Assembly: GCA_028727105.1 (NCBI GenBank)
Contig: JAQYOU010000045.1
Location: forward strand, 1 to 39,504
Reading direction: 5' to 3'
DNA: 39,504 nt
Source of the DNA: a bacterium
GTDB taxonomy: Bacteria > Bacillota > Clostridia > Lachnospirales > Lachnospiraceae
The position numbers and the translations under genes are program-made. The notes under the pieces are model-generated. The model made no database searches and was not told the origin of the DNA. It was given only the letters and a program-made list of their open reading frames with translations. Below, piece after piece: positions 1 to 9,369 of the stretch; the first letter of the stretch is position 1; the number at the start of each line of letters is the position of its first letter.

Positions 1-216
1 ATTTGCAAGCGCCAGCGAATCCACTTCCTTCAGGAAAGAATGCTCCTTCTTATACATAGCCGGTGTGTTCTTTAACATCTTTCCGGTTGTTTTATACTCA
101 CTGATCTTATCGGACAACATGGCATTATACAGAAATCTGCAGCAGCCAAATGTTTTAGACAGCAGGACTACCTGATCTTTATTCGGATAGATTCTGAATC
201 TATATGCCTTGTTCAA
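1..216 (-). CDS. tnpB: IS605/IS1341-type TnpB (RNA-guided nuclease family), N-terminal 72 codons, truncated by window edge, TTG start
   Basis: Manual minus-strand translation from TTG at 216: LNKAYRFRIYPNKDQVVLLSKTFGCCRFLYNAMLSDKISEYKTTGKMLKNTPAMYKKEHSFLKEVDSLALAN, the classic TnpB N-terminus; SD-like AGGGAGG just upstream. Not in the supplied ORF track. Confidence 0.93.
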   Translation of the reverse strand, partial: MNKAYRFRIYPNKDQVVLLSKTFGCCRFLYNAMLSDKISEYKTTGKMLKNTPAMYKKEHSFLKEVDSLALAN

Positions 217-273
217 TGCTTTTCCTCCCTAACCAAAATTACCAATCAGCCAATACCTTCGTTCTTTGGCTAT

Positions 274-309
274 AGTATATCACATTTTTCCACATCGAAC
301 AAGTGTTCT
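274..309 (-). promoter_or_regulatory. Putative promoter (TTGTTC-N17-TATACT) with overlapping LexA/SOS-like box
   Basis: Minus strand: -35 TTGTTC (302..297), 17-nt spacer, -10 TATACT (279..274). Plus-strand CGAACAAGTGTTCT at 296-309 fits the Gram-positive LexA pattern CGAACRNRYGTTYC except for the last base and has a perfect GAAC-N4-GTTC core. Confidence 0.55.
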
Positions 310-482
310 ATTTCATTTATTTTGCATTAATTTTGCAATTCATCTCGCCACCTGCAGAGGTGGGAGAATTCTTGCTTATTACATGTTAAATAACTTCTTA
401 TATGCAGCAAGCTTCTTCTTTGGCACTTTGATGGTGGTAGCCTTGGTAAAGTCCCTTAAAGAAGCGTCCCTAAAGTTTGAAC

Positions 483-2903
483 CTATATCAGCCCTCTCCG
501 GTAGGCTTCCGCTACAGCGCCGGATTTGTCCTTGACGCCGAGCTTCTGGTAGGTCTGAGAGCTGTGGTATTTGACAGTTCCCTCCTGAATGTGGAGCCGT
601 TTGGCAATCTGTGCCACAGAAAATCCCTCTGCCTGGAGCTTTAGGATTGCCAGTGCATTCTCACCGAGCACCACTTCCTTCGCTCCGGTCTTCAGATAAG
701 CGGGATAGAGTTTCTCCATACGCCCTGCTTCCTCCAAAAGCTCCTTATAAAAGGTCTTATCCTGCGGCTTCCATGCAGTCATCTTGAGCAGCTTATAAGC
801 TGCTCCGGCCTCCCTTGTGACAAGCCGCACAAAATGATACTCCTGTGCCTCATCAAGACACCTTTGCAATGTTTCATCCCATCCGTCATAACCCATTCTC
901 TGCTGCGTGATGGCGAGCAACAGCTCGCACTCCATCCTGACGAAGGTGCGCTTCATGACTTCCGTATAATACAAAAGCTTTTGCAAAAGATCCACCGCAA
1001 GCTCATATTTTCCGGTGCACAGATAGATACGTACCTTTGTCAAATAATGGAACCGGTAAATGGATATAAACTCTACATTTTCGTCGGGAGCACTTTCCAT
1101 CCAGCGAAGTGCGACCGCGATATTACCGCTGTAAAGTTCAAGTCGTACCAGAAACGTTTCAATATTCGGAATCAGCTTTTCCTCACGTTCTGCCTCAGCC
1201 TTTTTATAGAAACTCTCCAATCGGTCTTTCGCGAATGTCAGTTTTCCATCAAAAACAGACTGCCATGCCATCAGACCGTCCGCCACAAAAACCTGCTCCA
1301 GCTTTCCCCCGCTGTCAGCCTGCATTCTGCCGTTCGCAAGCAGCGTAGCCACCTCATAGCGGTCTGCTCCCTTTTCAAAAAAGCTCTCCGCCAGTGCCAG
1401 ATTCACAAGTCCCTTGCCGTATTTTCCGAGCACGAAAGACACAACCTTACCGATGCTGCGAGCAAGCTGTACATCACTTTTGGACCACTCACAAAAATCC
1501 TTGCCACCGTTCATCATCGAGGGCAGATTGGAGGTCACCGAAAACTCCGGTAATACAACCTTTCTGCATTCTAGGAGCGTTCCGGCATGCTTGATTATCT
1601 CAATCAAATCAAAAGTGCCGCGATGAGGCAGTCCGATATCCAGATAGAGAATCAAGGATTTTGTATATCGCAACAGGCTGCCCGTCTGCTGCTGTGCAAA
1701 TGCTTTCAATTCCCCATACCAATACTCACTCTCCTCCTGATCGAGGAGCAGAGAATTGAGCATACTCATTCCGCACATCAGATCGGGATTTTTTCTGATA
1801 TCCTCCCTTGGCAATGCCAGATAAAACTTGCGCAGTTCAAAATAATGCCCTGACCCCGGATCAAGTCTTGCATTTTCGACCAGCAGACAAAGCATTCGAT
1901 CATTTGCCTGCCCCTTCTGATACATCTCAAGCGCCCTAAGCGGTTCATTGTTCATCTCATAGTACAAACCGGCATTACAATACAGCGTTCTGATTCTTTC
2001 TTCATCATATTTTTTATACATCCATCTGCGCAGGGATAAAAGCAATGTCCTTCGCATTTCGTAAGAGACTGAAGCAGGATCGTTTTCACAAATACCGCCC
2101 TCCACATGCTCAATCAAAAAATTGCCGATCTCCATAGCTTGACGCAGCAGATATTCCGCATCATTCTTTCCTGTAATCATTCTGGCCATCGGAACTGTAA
2201 AGCGCTCCACGATCGAAAGCCTGAGCAGAAAATCCTGCATCTGCGGCTCCCACTGTTCATAGACATGCAGCTCCAGATAATCCCAAAACTGCTGCTGCAC
2301 CACCTTCAGAAGCGACGTCTTATATTCCTCCCCCTTTGACAGATGCGCCAGTGTCAGACTGATAAAATAAGCATTGTGCAACGCACTTACACTAAGCGCT
2401 GTCACCTGCTCCTTTGTAAGATGGACTTCCCACTTCTGAATCAGCTTCTCAATTTCGGCATCGGATAATTCCAGATCCTTCTCCTCAATGACCGTAAAAG
2501 GATGCTTGATAAAAGTGCCATGCAACCACTTCGGGATTTTTCCTCGCGAAATTAAAATAAGCCATGCATCTTCTTTCATGACAAGCTTTTCTATGGCTTT
2601 CCAAATATCCTGACAGATATCCGGACACAGCAAGGTCTGCAGATCGTCGATCACAATGGTACCACGCAACTCCTCCGAAGTGATCAGATCTGCCTCCTGC
2701 AACTGATTTGCCGAAAAATATGTGATATGACGGTTCCCAAAATAGGAATTGATGAAGCTGGTCTTTCCATAACTGGTCGCGCCATACAGCCATACAGTTT
2801 TCCCGCTCTCTTCCGCCAGCTTCATCTTACTGTAAGCCAGATGCGGTCTCACATAATGTTTTTGGTCAAAGCTCTCCATCCGTTCTTTTCTTGAAACGTG
2901 CAT
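483..2903 (-). CDS. MalT/LuxR-family ATP-dependent transcriptional regulator
   Basis: 806 aa; Walker A-like GATSYGKTS near the N-terminus; helical repeats; C-terminal LuxR HTH (LKLQAEGFSVAQIAKRLHIQEGTVKYHSSQTYQKLGVKDKSGAV). Confidence 0.88.
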   Translation of the reverse strand: MHVSRKERMESFDQKHYVRPHLAYSKMKLAEESGKTVWLYGATSYGKTSFINSYFGNRHITYFSANQLQEADLITSEELRGTIVIDDLQTLLCPDICQDIWKAIEKLVMKEDAWLILISRGKIPKWLHGTFIKHPFTVIEEKDLELSDAEIEKLIQKWEVHLTKEQVTALSVSALHNAYFISLTLAHLSKGEEYKTSLLKVVQQQFWDYLELHVYEQWEPQMQDFLLRLSIVERFTVPMARMITGKNDAEYLLRQAMEIGNFLIEHVEGGICENDPASVSYEMRRTLLLSLRRWMYKKYDEERIRTLYCNAGLYYEMNNEPLRALEMYQKGQANDRMLCLLVENARLDPGSGHYFELRKFYLALPREDIRKNPDLMCGMSMLNSLLLDQEESEYWYGELKAFAQQQTGSLLRYTKSLILYLDIGLPHRGTFDLIEIIKHAGTLLECRKVVLPEFSVTSNLPSMMNGGKDFCEWSKSDVQLARSIGKVVSFVLGKYGKGLVNLALAESFFEKGADRYEVATLLANGRMQADSGGKLEQVFVADGLMAWQSVFDGKLTFAKDRLESFYKKAEAEREEKLIPNIETFLVRLELYSGNIAVALRWMESAPDENVEFISIYRFHYLTKVRIYLCTGKYELAVDLLQKLLYYTEVMKRTFVRMECELLLAITQQRMGYDGWDETLQRCLDEAQEYHFVRLVTREAGAAYKLLKMTAWKPQDKTFYKELLEEAGRMEKLYPAYLKTGAKEVVLGENALAILKLQAEGFSVAQIAKRLHIQEGTVKYHSSQTYQKLGVKDKSGAVAEAYRRGLI

Positions 2904-3063
2904 CCTGCCACCTTTTTCTTTTTAAGATATTTTTTGTCATCACAGCTTTTGTTTCCATTTTTCTGTTCTGACAAGACCACATACCCAGCTATGCCTTGCG
3001 AACAATGTACAACCTTTGCAGTCAGATTTGCAGCCCTGTTATTCTCCGCATGCCCCAAGTCGC

Positions 3064-4269
3064 CTACTCGATCGTGATCACATCCTGCAAAATATAGTGA
3101 AAGGTTGGAGCCGAGCTTGTTTCATTCTCAACATATCCTTCGCTCAGATCAATCCTGTCATCCGGATGCTCCGGGTCTACACCGATATAGTCTCCCTGAA
3201 AGACGGTGATCTTGTTCTGCCGAAAGTCATGTATCAGTTCCTCGATCCGCTGCGCTGATCCCTTTGCAGCCACGAATTCATTCAGCTCAAGCATCTGTAC
3301 CCATCCCTGCTCAAAGCCTGCTCCGGCATCATTTCCGTTAATCGTTGCCCCTACGCACTTCTCAATCGCTTTATCCGAAAGAACAGCCTCTGTCGCCTGC
3401 ATGATATAGGGTTCCCAGTCAATCTTTGAACCTGTCAGATAGGTAGTGGGAGCGATATCCCGCATACTTTCATTGTAGCTGACATAATAGACGATCTGTG
3501 TACGTTCCGTCTCCTCGCAGGCCATCGCCGGACCTGACGTATCGGAATGCTGCGAAATAATGATACACCCCTCCTCGATCAGCTGCTTCGCACACTGCTT
3601 CTCGAGATGAAAATCCTCCCAGGAATTTGTATACTTCACTGTCATGGTAGCCTCCGACACTACAGACCGGACACCAAGAAAGAAGGCCGTATACCCCGAA
3701 ATCACTTCCGCATACGGATATGCACCGACATATCCAACTTTTGCCTGCTTGGGCGTAATTTTTTCTGTATCGATAAGCTCCTGAAGTTTCATACCCGCAA
3801 CAACACCGCTGATATATCTCCCCTGATATATTTTCCCCATATAGGTATGATAATTGGCAAGGTGCGGCTCTTCATTGGCATTGCTGCAGGTTGCCTGACA
3901 GAACTGGATATCCGGATATTTCGCGGCATATTCCTTTGCCTTTACGCCGTATCCGTAGCTCGTTGTGAAAATAACATCACAGTCTGCGTCAACCAGCTCC
4001 TGCAAGGAGCCTTCCACCTCATCCTCCGGCACATTGAATTTGGAAACAGTCTCCACGCGTCCCTCATATGCTTTTTCTACTGCGTTCTGCGCATTGACAA
4101 AATTGTTGGTATAGCCGCTGCTGGTATCACCCACGTAGATAAATCCGACCTTGACAGTCTTCCCTTCATCCCTGCCATGTAGGAAATAATGGAGCACAAA
4201 TGCAAATAAAATGACAACGACTGCACTCATTATTGTAATTACATAGTTTCGTTTATTCTCAGCCTTCAT
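3064..4269 (-). CDS. BMP family (PnrA/Med-like) periplasmic-binding protein with N-terminal membrane anchor
   Basis: VKVGFIYVGDTSSGYTNNFVNAQNAVEKAY and IIISQHSDTSGPAMACEE are BMP-like. Start set to internal ATG (MKAENKRN) at 4269, overlapping the upstream gene stop (ATGAAGGCTGA). No lipobox; one N-terminal TM segment. Confidence 0.82.
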   Translation of the reverse strand: MKAENKRNYVITIMSAVVVILFAFVLHYFLHGRDEGKTVKVGFIYVGDTSSGYTNNFVNAQNAVEKAYEGRVETVSKFNVPEDEVEGSLQELVDADCDVIFTTSYGYGVKAKEYAAKYPDIQFCQATCSNANEEPHLANYHTYMGKIYQGRYISGVVAGMKLQELIDTEKITPKQAKVGYVGAYPYAEVISGYTAFFLGVRSVVSEATMTVKYTNSWEDFHLEKQCAKQLIEEGCIIISQHSDTSGPAMACEETERTQIVYYVSYNESMRDIAPTTYLTGSKIDWEPYIMQATEAVLSDKAIEKCVGATINGNDAGAGFEQGWVQMLELNEFVAAKGSAQRIEELIHDFRQNKITVFQGDYIGVDPEHPDDRIDLSEGYVENETSSAPTFHYILQDVITIE

Positions 4270-7200
4270 CTTTCGTCTCCCTACTGTCACTTGTCTGATA
4301 CATGCGCTTGACATCAATTGTGCCATCTTCAATCAGTCCGAGCAAAATATCCACAAGCTTTGGATCAAACTGTGTTCCTTTTCCCTTTTCCATTTCAGAA
4401 AGCACATGCGAAAAATCAAGCTTTTTGCGGTAAACACGGTTAGCAGTCATCGCATCAAATGCATCGGCAATTCCGATAATCCGCGCATTTATAGGAATTT
4501 CTTCACCCTTGAGGCCATGCGTATAACCTCGACCGTCATACCGCTCATGGTGGTATAGGACACCCTCCTCCACATGGTCGATCAGCGTAAAGTTTTTAAG
4601 GATCTCCGCGCCTCTTTCCACATGTGATTTCATGATGACATATTCCTCATCCGTCAGTTTTCCCGGTTTATTCAGTACGCGGTCCGGTATTCCGATCTTT
4701 CCGATATCATGCAGGATTGCCGTCCGTCGCAGCTGCTCACACGCCTCATCGTCATAGCCGAGCCTGCGCGCGATCATCACTGAGTATTCCGATACGCGGA
4801 CGGAATGCTGGCTGGTATTTTCGTCCTTTGCATCGACCGCCTGCGCGATAGTCATAATCGTCTCATTGCCCATCTGCACCTGGCGCGTTGTCCACTCCAG
4901 TTCCATCCGCTGCATACGGAGCGTTTTCTGGATCTGTGTCCGGAAAAACAGCCATGTCAGATACGCTATGAACAATACGGCCACGCAGCCCACGTAGAGA
5001 CGGAACCACCAGTTATCGTAGATTTCTTTTACCTTAATAATCTGATAAGAGTTTTCTGCGATCACACCACCTGTCTTACTGTCAAGCACCGCAATGTGGA
5101 ACCGGTACTCCCCGGAAGGCAGATTCGTGTAAATGATGTGCTTCATTTCGCTCTTCAGCATACTGCGCCCCATTTTGTCAAACCCTTCCAGATAGATGCG
5201 GATTTCAGGATCATGAATCGAGAAATTAACAATCTCGGGCGTTATATCAATCTTCTCCGCACCCCGTGGAATATGGATGGCCTCTCCCTTTTCCACGGGA
5301 TAGACTTCCCCATCCACCTCAATCTGCGTAAGCAGCATGCGATAGGATCTCTCGGTGATATCATACTGGTTCAGATTAATGCAAACCACTCCTCTGTCAC
5401 CACACAGATACAGTTCGTCCTCCTCATCCATATACGGAAAGGAATTTGGTGTCAGTCCGAGACGCAGACCTTTTCTGGCATCCAACAGTTCGTAGCTGAG
5501 CTGACCGCCCGCCAGGAGTTCCTCCTTGTCAACCACATAGATTCCTGCAGAACTGAGCACAAACAATTCACCGTTGTTTCCCTCAATGACATCAAAGTTA
5601 TTGTAATACGGAAAATTGTCCAAAATACGGATGCTACCATCCTCCTGCGCGTAGCACAATCCGTTCGATGTTACAATAAACAAACCGTTATCATCAGAAT
5701 TGGGGACAATCTTCAAAATGATATCTGAACTGAGCCCGTCCTCCTGCCTGATTGTATCTGTCACACGACCATCCTTGATCACTGCAACGCCGTTCCCATC
5801 CGTTCCCGCCAGAATACTGCCGTCCGCACACTCATACAGTGTCAGTACCTTTGGATTTGCAAGCCCTTCCGCAGAGCCGATCGTATCTGTCACAACACCG
5901 TCTTTGATAAATGAAATTCCGGAATCTCCTGCCACAACAATGGTTCCGTCCGCAGTCTCCATGGCAGAACGCATTTTGTCTCCCCGCATACCTGTTTTGC
6001 TGTCATAGATTTTTACCTCTCCATCCTCAGACACTTCACAAATTCCCTTACCCGAGGTACAAATCCACAAATGGTTTGCAGAATCCACCATCAGACAACG
6101 TATTCTGACACCGGAGAGCATCTGTGTAATCGCATTCTTCTTTGCAATCAGAAACTTTGCGCTCATCGCATCCAGCCCGCTATCTGTTCCAAAATATAAA
6201 TCTCCCTGCCATTTGGTAATCGTGTTCACCACATTCTCTTCAAGCCCGGCTTCTTCATATATCTCCGAAAAAACAGACGGACACATACGAAGCAGCCCAA
6301 GTCTGGAGGAAGTAAACCACAGATTGCCCTGATAATCAATCAGCATATGGTCAATAGAGCTGTTAAAGCTGTCCGAATCAATGGAACAGTAATTTCCCCT
6401 TGTCCGAAGATACCCGATACCGTTATCCGCGCAGACAAAGATGACATGATCTTCCGATATGGTAATGGAATTGATATCCTTCAGCTTGCCGCATACCAAC
6501 GTTGTCTGTTTTTCTATTCTGTTTTCAGCAATCTCGTAGACCTCTATCCGGTTTGAAGAAGTACCAAGGTACAGCCTTCCCTCTTCGTCAAAAGCACAAC
6601 AGTTGTAGAATTCTCCCGCTTTTTCGGCCGTCATGCATGTGACAATCTGCGTACCGTGCAAAAGATAGAAGTCACCCTCGTTTGTAACCGCCGCAACATT
6701 ACCGCTTTGATCGGCGCTGATACTGTCAGCATACACAATTTCCGGTATCGTCTCATACACCTTCAAACCGCCGAGCAGCGTCATGACGACAAGACTGTCT
6801 GTTGTGCCGACATAGTAATACCCCTCCGAGCTCTCCGTGATACAACGGACAGAATCTGAAGGAAGCCCTTCCTTGCGACCGACCACATTGACAATCTTCT
6901 GGTTGGTGCAGATGGCAATTCCGTTGTCATTCGTCCCAATCCATAATCTCCCTGCTTCATCCGTATAGAGACAATTCACTGTCTTTACTGCCTCAAATTC
7001 GTTCATCCACTTAAAGTCGTTTCCGCTGTAACGATACAGACCACCATAGGTACCGATCCACAGAACACCATCCTTTGTCTGCGCAATATCATTGGACGCG
7101 CCGCCTGGCAGTCCGTTTTCCCCATTGTAAACAGTCTGGATATAACGACTGAAATCAGACTGCACTGTTTTCCCGTCTAAATCACTGTTCTCGGCATAAG

Positions 7201-7861
7201 CCGTAGTACTTGTCAAAAACATCAAAAATGCAGGCAGTAAAAGTAACAGCCTTGCAACACTTTTTTCCGTCCCATCGGCACTACTCTTATGCCCTTTTTC
7301 CGTATCCGTCTCGCCCTTGTGCTTTCTCACTCTAATCAAGCGAACCGCAAAAAATAATAAAAGGAGCGTTAGCACCTTATCCAAAAAATCCGTATAAAAC
7401 TCTCCCACGATATTGCTGATCACAGTATGACATCCCATCTCCTGCAGCATTTTTGACACGCCGTCTCCCCATATATTCCCAGTCATGCCGTCTGCAAGGA
7501 TATAATTTAGGGGTGTGGAAATTGCAACCGAAAGCACAGTGACAACAAATGCAGTGGATAGCACCCCAAAAACGCTCCGCAGAAACCCTTTTCTTGCACA
7601 AATTCCTACCGTGACACCGACAGCAATATTGGTAAGGCAGTATAACAACGCAATCGGAGCGTGCAGGCTGTAAATGATATTGGCAGTCGTCCCCACAATC
7701 GCGCCACATACCGGTCCAAACACATATGCCGTAAAAACGGTTCCGACCGAATCCAGCCAGATAGGCAATGCCAGTTTTTCAGCTACCATCTTTCCCGCAT
7801 AATTCATGAGAATGCATCCCACAATAAAAAAACTGATTTCAAAATCTTTTTTCCGCTTCAT
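4259..7861 (-). CDS. Large membrane sensor: ECF-S-like N-terminal TM domain, Reg_prop beta-propeller, Y_Y_Y domain, TM, C-terminal HD-GYP-type phosphodiesterase domain
   Basis: N-term LPIWLDSVGTVFTAYVFGPVCGAIVGTTANIIYSL; second signal/TM LLLLLPAFLMFLTSTTAYAE; repeated DGVLWIGTYGGLYRY / GRLWIGTNDNGIAI / GNLWFTSSRLGLLRM propeller motifs; C-term HSVRVSEYSVMIARRLG, ILHDIGKIGIPDRVLNKPGKLT, HHERYDGRGYTHGLKGEEIP. Confidence 0.88.
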   Translation of the reverse strand: MKRKKDFEISFFIVGCILMNYAGKMVAEKLALPIWLDSVGTVFTAYVFGPVCGAIVGTTANIIYSLHAPIALLYCLTNIAVGVTVGICARKGFLRSVFGVLSTAFVVTVLSVAISTPLNYILADGMTGNIWGDGVSKMLQEMGCHTVISNIVGEFYTDFLDKVLTLLLLFFAVRLIRVRKHKGETDTEKGHKSSADGTEKSVARLLLLLPAFLMFLTSTTAYAENSDLDGKTVQSDFSRYIQTVYNGENGLPGGASNDIAQTKDGVLWIGTYGGLYRYSGNDFKWMNEFEAVKTVNCLYTDEAGRLWIGTNDNGIAICTNQKIVNVVGRKEGLPSDSVRCITESSEGYYYVGTTDSLVVMTLLGGLKVYETIPEIVYADSISADQSGNVAAVTNEGDFYLLHGTQIVTCMTAEKAGEFYNCCAFDEEGRLYLGTSSNRIEVYEIAENRIEKQTTLVCGKLKDINSITISEDHVIFVCADNGIGYLRTRGNYCSIDSDSFNSSIDHMLIDYQGNLWFTSSRLGLLRMCPSVFSEIYEEAGLEENVVNTITKWQGDLYFGTDSGLDAMSAKFLIAKKNAITQMLSGVRIRCLMVDSANHLWICTSGKGICEVSEDGEVKIYDSKTGMRGDKMRSAMETADGTIVVAGDSGISFIKDGVVTDTIGSAEGLANPKVLTLYECADGSILAGTDGNGVAVIKDGRVTDTIRQEDGLSSDIILKIVPNSDDNGLFIVTSNGLCYAQEDGSIRILDNFPYYNNFDVIEGNNGELFVLSSAGIYVVDKEELLAGGQLSYELLDARKGLRLGLTPNSFPYMDEEDELYLCGDRGVVCINLNQYDITERSYRMLLTQIEVDGEVYPVEKGEAIHIPRGAEKIDITPEIVNFSIHDPEIRIYLEGFDKMGRSMLKSEMKHIIYTNLPSGEYRFHIAVLDSKTGGVIAENSYQIIKVKEIYDNWWFRLYVGCVAVLFIAYLTWLFFRTQIQKTLRMQRMELEWTTRQVQMGNETIMTIAQAVDAKDENTSQHSVRVSEYSVMIARRLGYDDEACEQLRRTAILHDIGKIGIPDRVLNKPGKLTDEEYVIMKSHVERGAEILKNFTLIDHVEEGVLYHHERYDGRGYTHGLKGEEIPINARIIGIADAFDAMTANRVYRKKLDFSHVLSEMEKGKGTQFDPKLVDILLGLIEDGTIDVKRMYQTSDSRETKDEG

Positions 7862-8091
7862 CCTGTGTTCCTTCTGTGTCCTTCTCTTCTGCTTACGAAA
7901 AAAGCCATGTCATCCAAATTTTTTCAGTTCCATGAGATATCTGCGTAAGGTGCAACTCTCGGATGCAGATTATATGACCCTGCCGAATATAAGAAAGCAC
8001 TTTTACAGAAATCTCATCTTATCTGAACCATAATAACATACACAGATCCAAAATAGAACTAGACGAAAGTATAGTCTTGGCCATTATTTTA

Positions 8092-8117
8092 GGAGAAGCC
8101 TTTAAGAAAGCTTCTCC
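8092..8117 (-). terminator. Stem-loop overlapping the stop codon of the alpha/beta hydrolase gene
   Basis: GGAGAAGC...GCTTCTCC inverted repeat, 8-bp stem. Confidence 0.5.
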
Positions 8118-8950
8118 CTAAAAAATGAAATGATTTCATCCCAAACTTCCTGCTGGAAGAAACGGATATCCGCATGCTCTGCGCCTGTCAGTTCCAAAAG
8201 GGCAGCATCGCAGCCTTTCTCCTGCAGTCTCTCATATAAGACTTTCCCTTGTGCAAACGGCACTGTACGATCCTGCGTTCCATGAATGATCAGAAATGGC
8301 GGAGCCTCCTTCGTCACATAAGAAAGAGGTGAAATCCTGATGGCATCCTCCTTGTGACGGGCAATGTTTTTGCCCAGCAATAAAGATTCCGGAGCACCCG
8401 CTGCCTCCTCGGGAGACACGCGCGTAAACCCTTCCGGGTCAGTAGGCGGATACCACGGACATGCCGCCTGCACACTGCTGTCAAAATCTGTATAATCGCC
8501 CACATCATAAACCGGATCATCGACCAGAGCTGCCATAGCAGAGAGGTATCCGCCTGCCGACTCGCCCATCACGCCAACTCTGTCCGGATCGATCCGGTAT
8601 CTTTCCGCATGCGCTCTCAAATATCGGATCGCAGCTTTCACATCCTGCAATTGTGCGGGAAACACAGCTTCATTTGATGTACGATATTCCACGCTTGCTA
8701 CTGCAAACCCGGCTCGGGCAAGCTGCGAAAGATAGAAAAGATGCGCCGATTTGTCCATTGTCAGCCACGCTCCCCCGCAAATCCATACAATACAGGGATA
8801 TTTCTTTCCTGTCATATCCTCCGGATAGATCAGATCCAGCTTCAAGTCTCTTCTGGTATGTCCATACCACGCATCCATCTGCGCAAACGCCACATCTGTT
8901 GCCACCACGTACTGCGGCAAATCCACCTTTACCTCCAACTTCCGTATCAT
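8102..8950 (-). CDS. Alpha/beta hydrolase (BD-FAE-like esterase/lipase)
   Basis: IVWICGGAWLTMDKSAHLF oxyanion-hole type motif, GESAGGY nucleophile elbow, HGTQDRTVP and GAEHADIRFF. Start moved to ATG 8950 because of strong SD GGAGGGAG. Confidence 0.87.
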   Translation of the reverse strand: MIRKLEVKVDLPQYVVATDVAFAQMDAWYGHTRRDLKLDLIYPEDMTGKKYPCIVWICGGAWLTMDKSAHLFYLSQLARAGFAVASVEYRTSNEAVFPAQLQDVKAAIRYLRAHAERYRIDPDRVGVMGESAGGYLSAMAALVDDPVYDVGDYTDFDSSVQAACPWYPPTDPEGFTRVSPEEAAGAPESLLLGKNIARHKEDAIRISPLSYVTKEAPPFLIIHGTQDRTVPFAQGKVLYERLQEKGCDAALLELTGAEHADIRFFQQEVWDEIISFFREKLS

Positions 8951-9221
8951 AATATTCTCCCTCCTGGCGGGTGACAATTCGGCTACCTTGACTGATACCG
9001 TTTCGTTACTTTTTTCGTTACTTTGTTTTCTTACCATACCCTATCGCAATCCGTCGTCATTGCATCCATCCGAAACGAGACAAAGGGACACTCATTGTGA
9101 CAAAAGAAACGTCCCCGGGATGGCAATTAAAACAGAGTTCCGGCAATGCGACAGAGCTCTTCGTGGAATCGGCGCGATACATTTCGGATACCGGTAATTC
9201 ACTTAACTGAATAGTTTTTTT

Positions 9222-9248
9222 GACAGATGATTGTCATCTGTCTTTTTG
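9222..9248 (+). terminator. Rho-independent terminator oriented on the plus strand
   Basis: GACAGATGA-TTG-TCATCTGTC followed by TTTTT; perfect 9-bp stem. Confidence 0.7.
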
Positions 9249-9369
9249 GCGTGCCAGAAAGTCAATTTACTGCTCCGTTTTTCCTGCTTTCATAGTTTTT
9301 TTTCGAAAAATATCTTGTCGAACACTTTATCGAACATCTAGCTTAATGGCATTGCTAACAGCTACCCCC

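Noticed and set aside
379-482. Short minus-strand coding-like tail ...DASLRDFTKATTIKVPKKKLAAYKKLFNM-stop after the LuxR-like gene
   Set aside because: About 31 codons, no start, no domain I recognise; could be a gene remnant but not supportable.
834-6859. Numerous plus-strand ORFs (e.g. 834-1553, 3547-4182, 4805-5728) opposite the LuxR, BMP and HD-GYP genes
   Set aside because: Antisense shadows of strong minus-strand coding regions; translations are Cys/His/Leu-rich with no recognisable domain and no SD.
9318-9344. TCGAACA direct repeats (GTCGAACACTTTATCGAACATC) considered as a second LexA site
   Set aside because: Direct rather than inverted half-sites, lacking GAAC-N4-GTTC, and located downstream of the permease gene.
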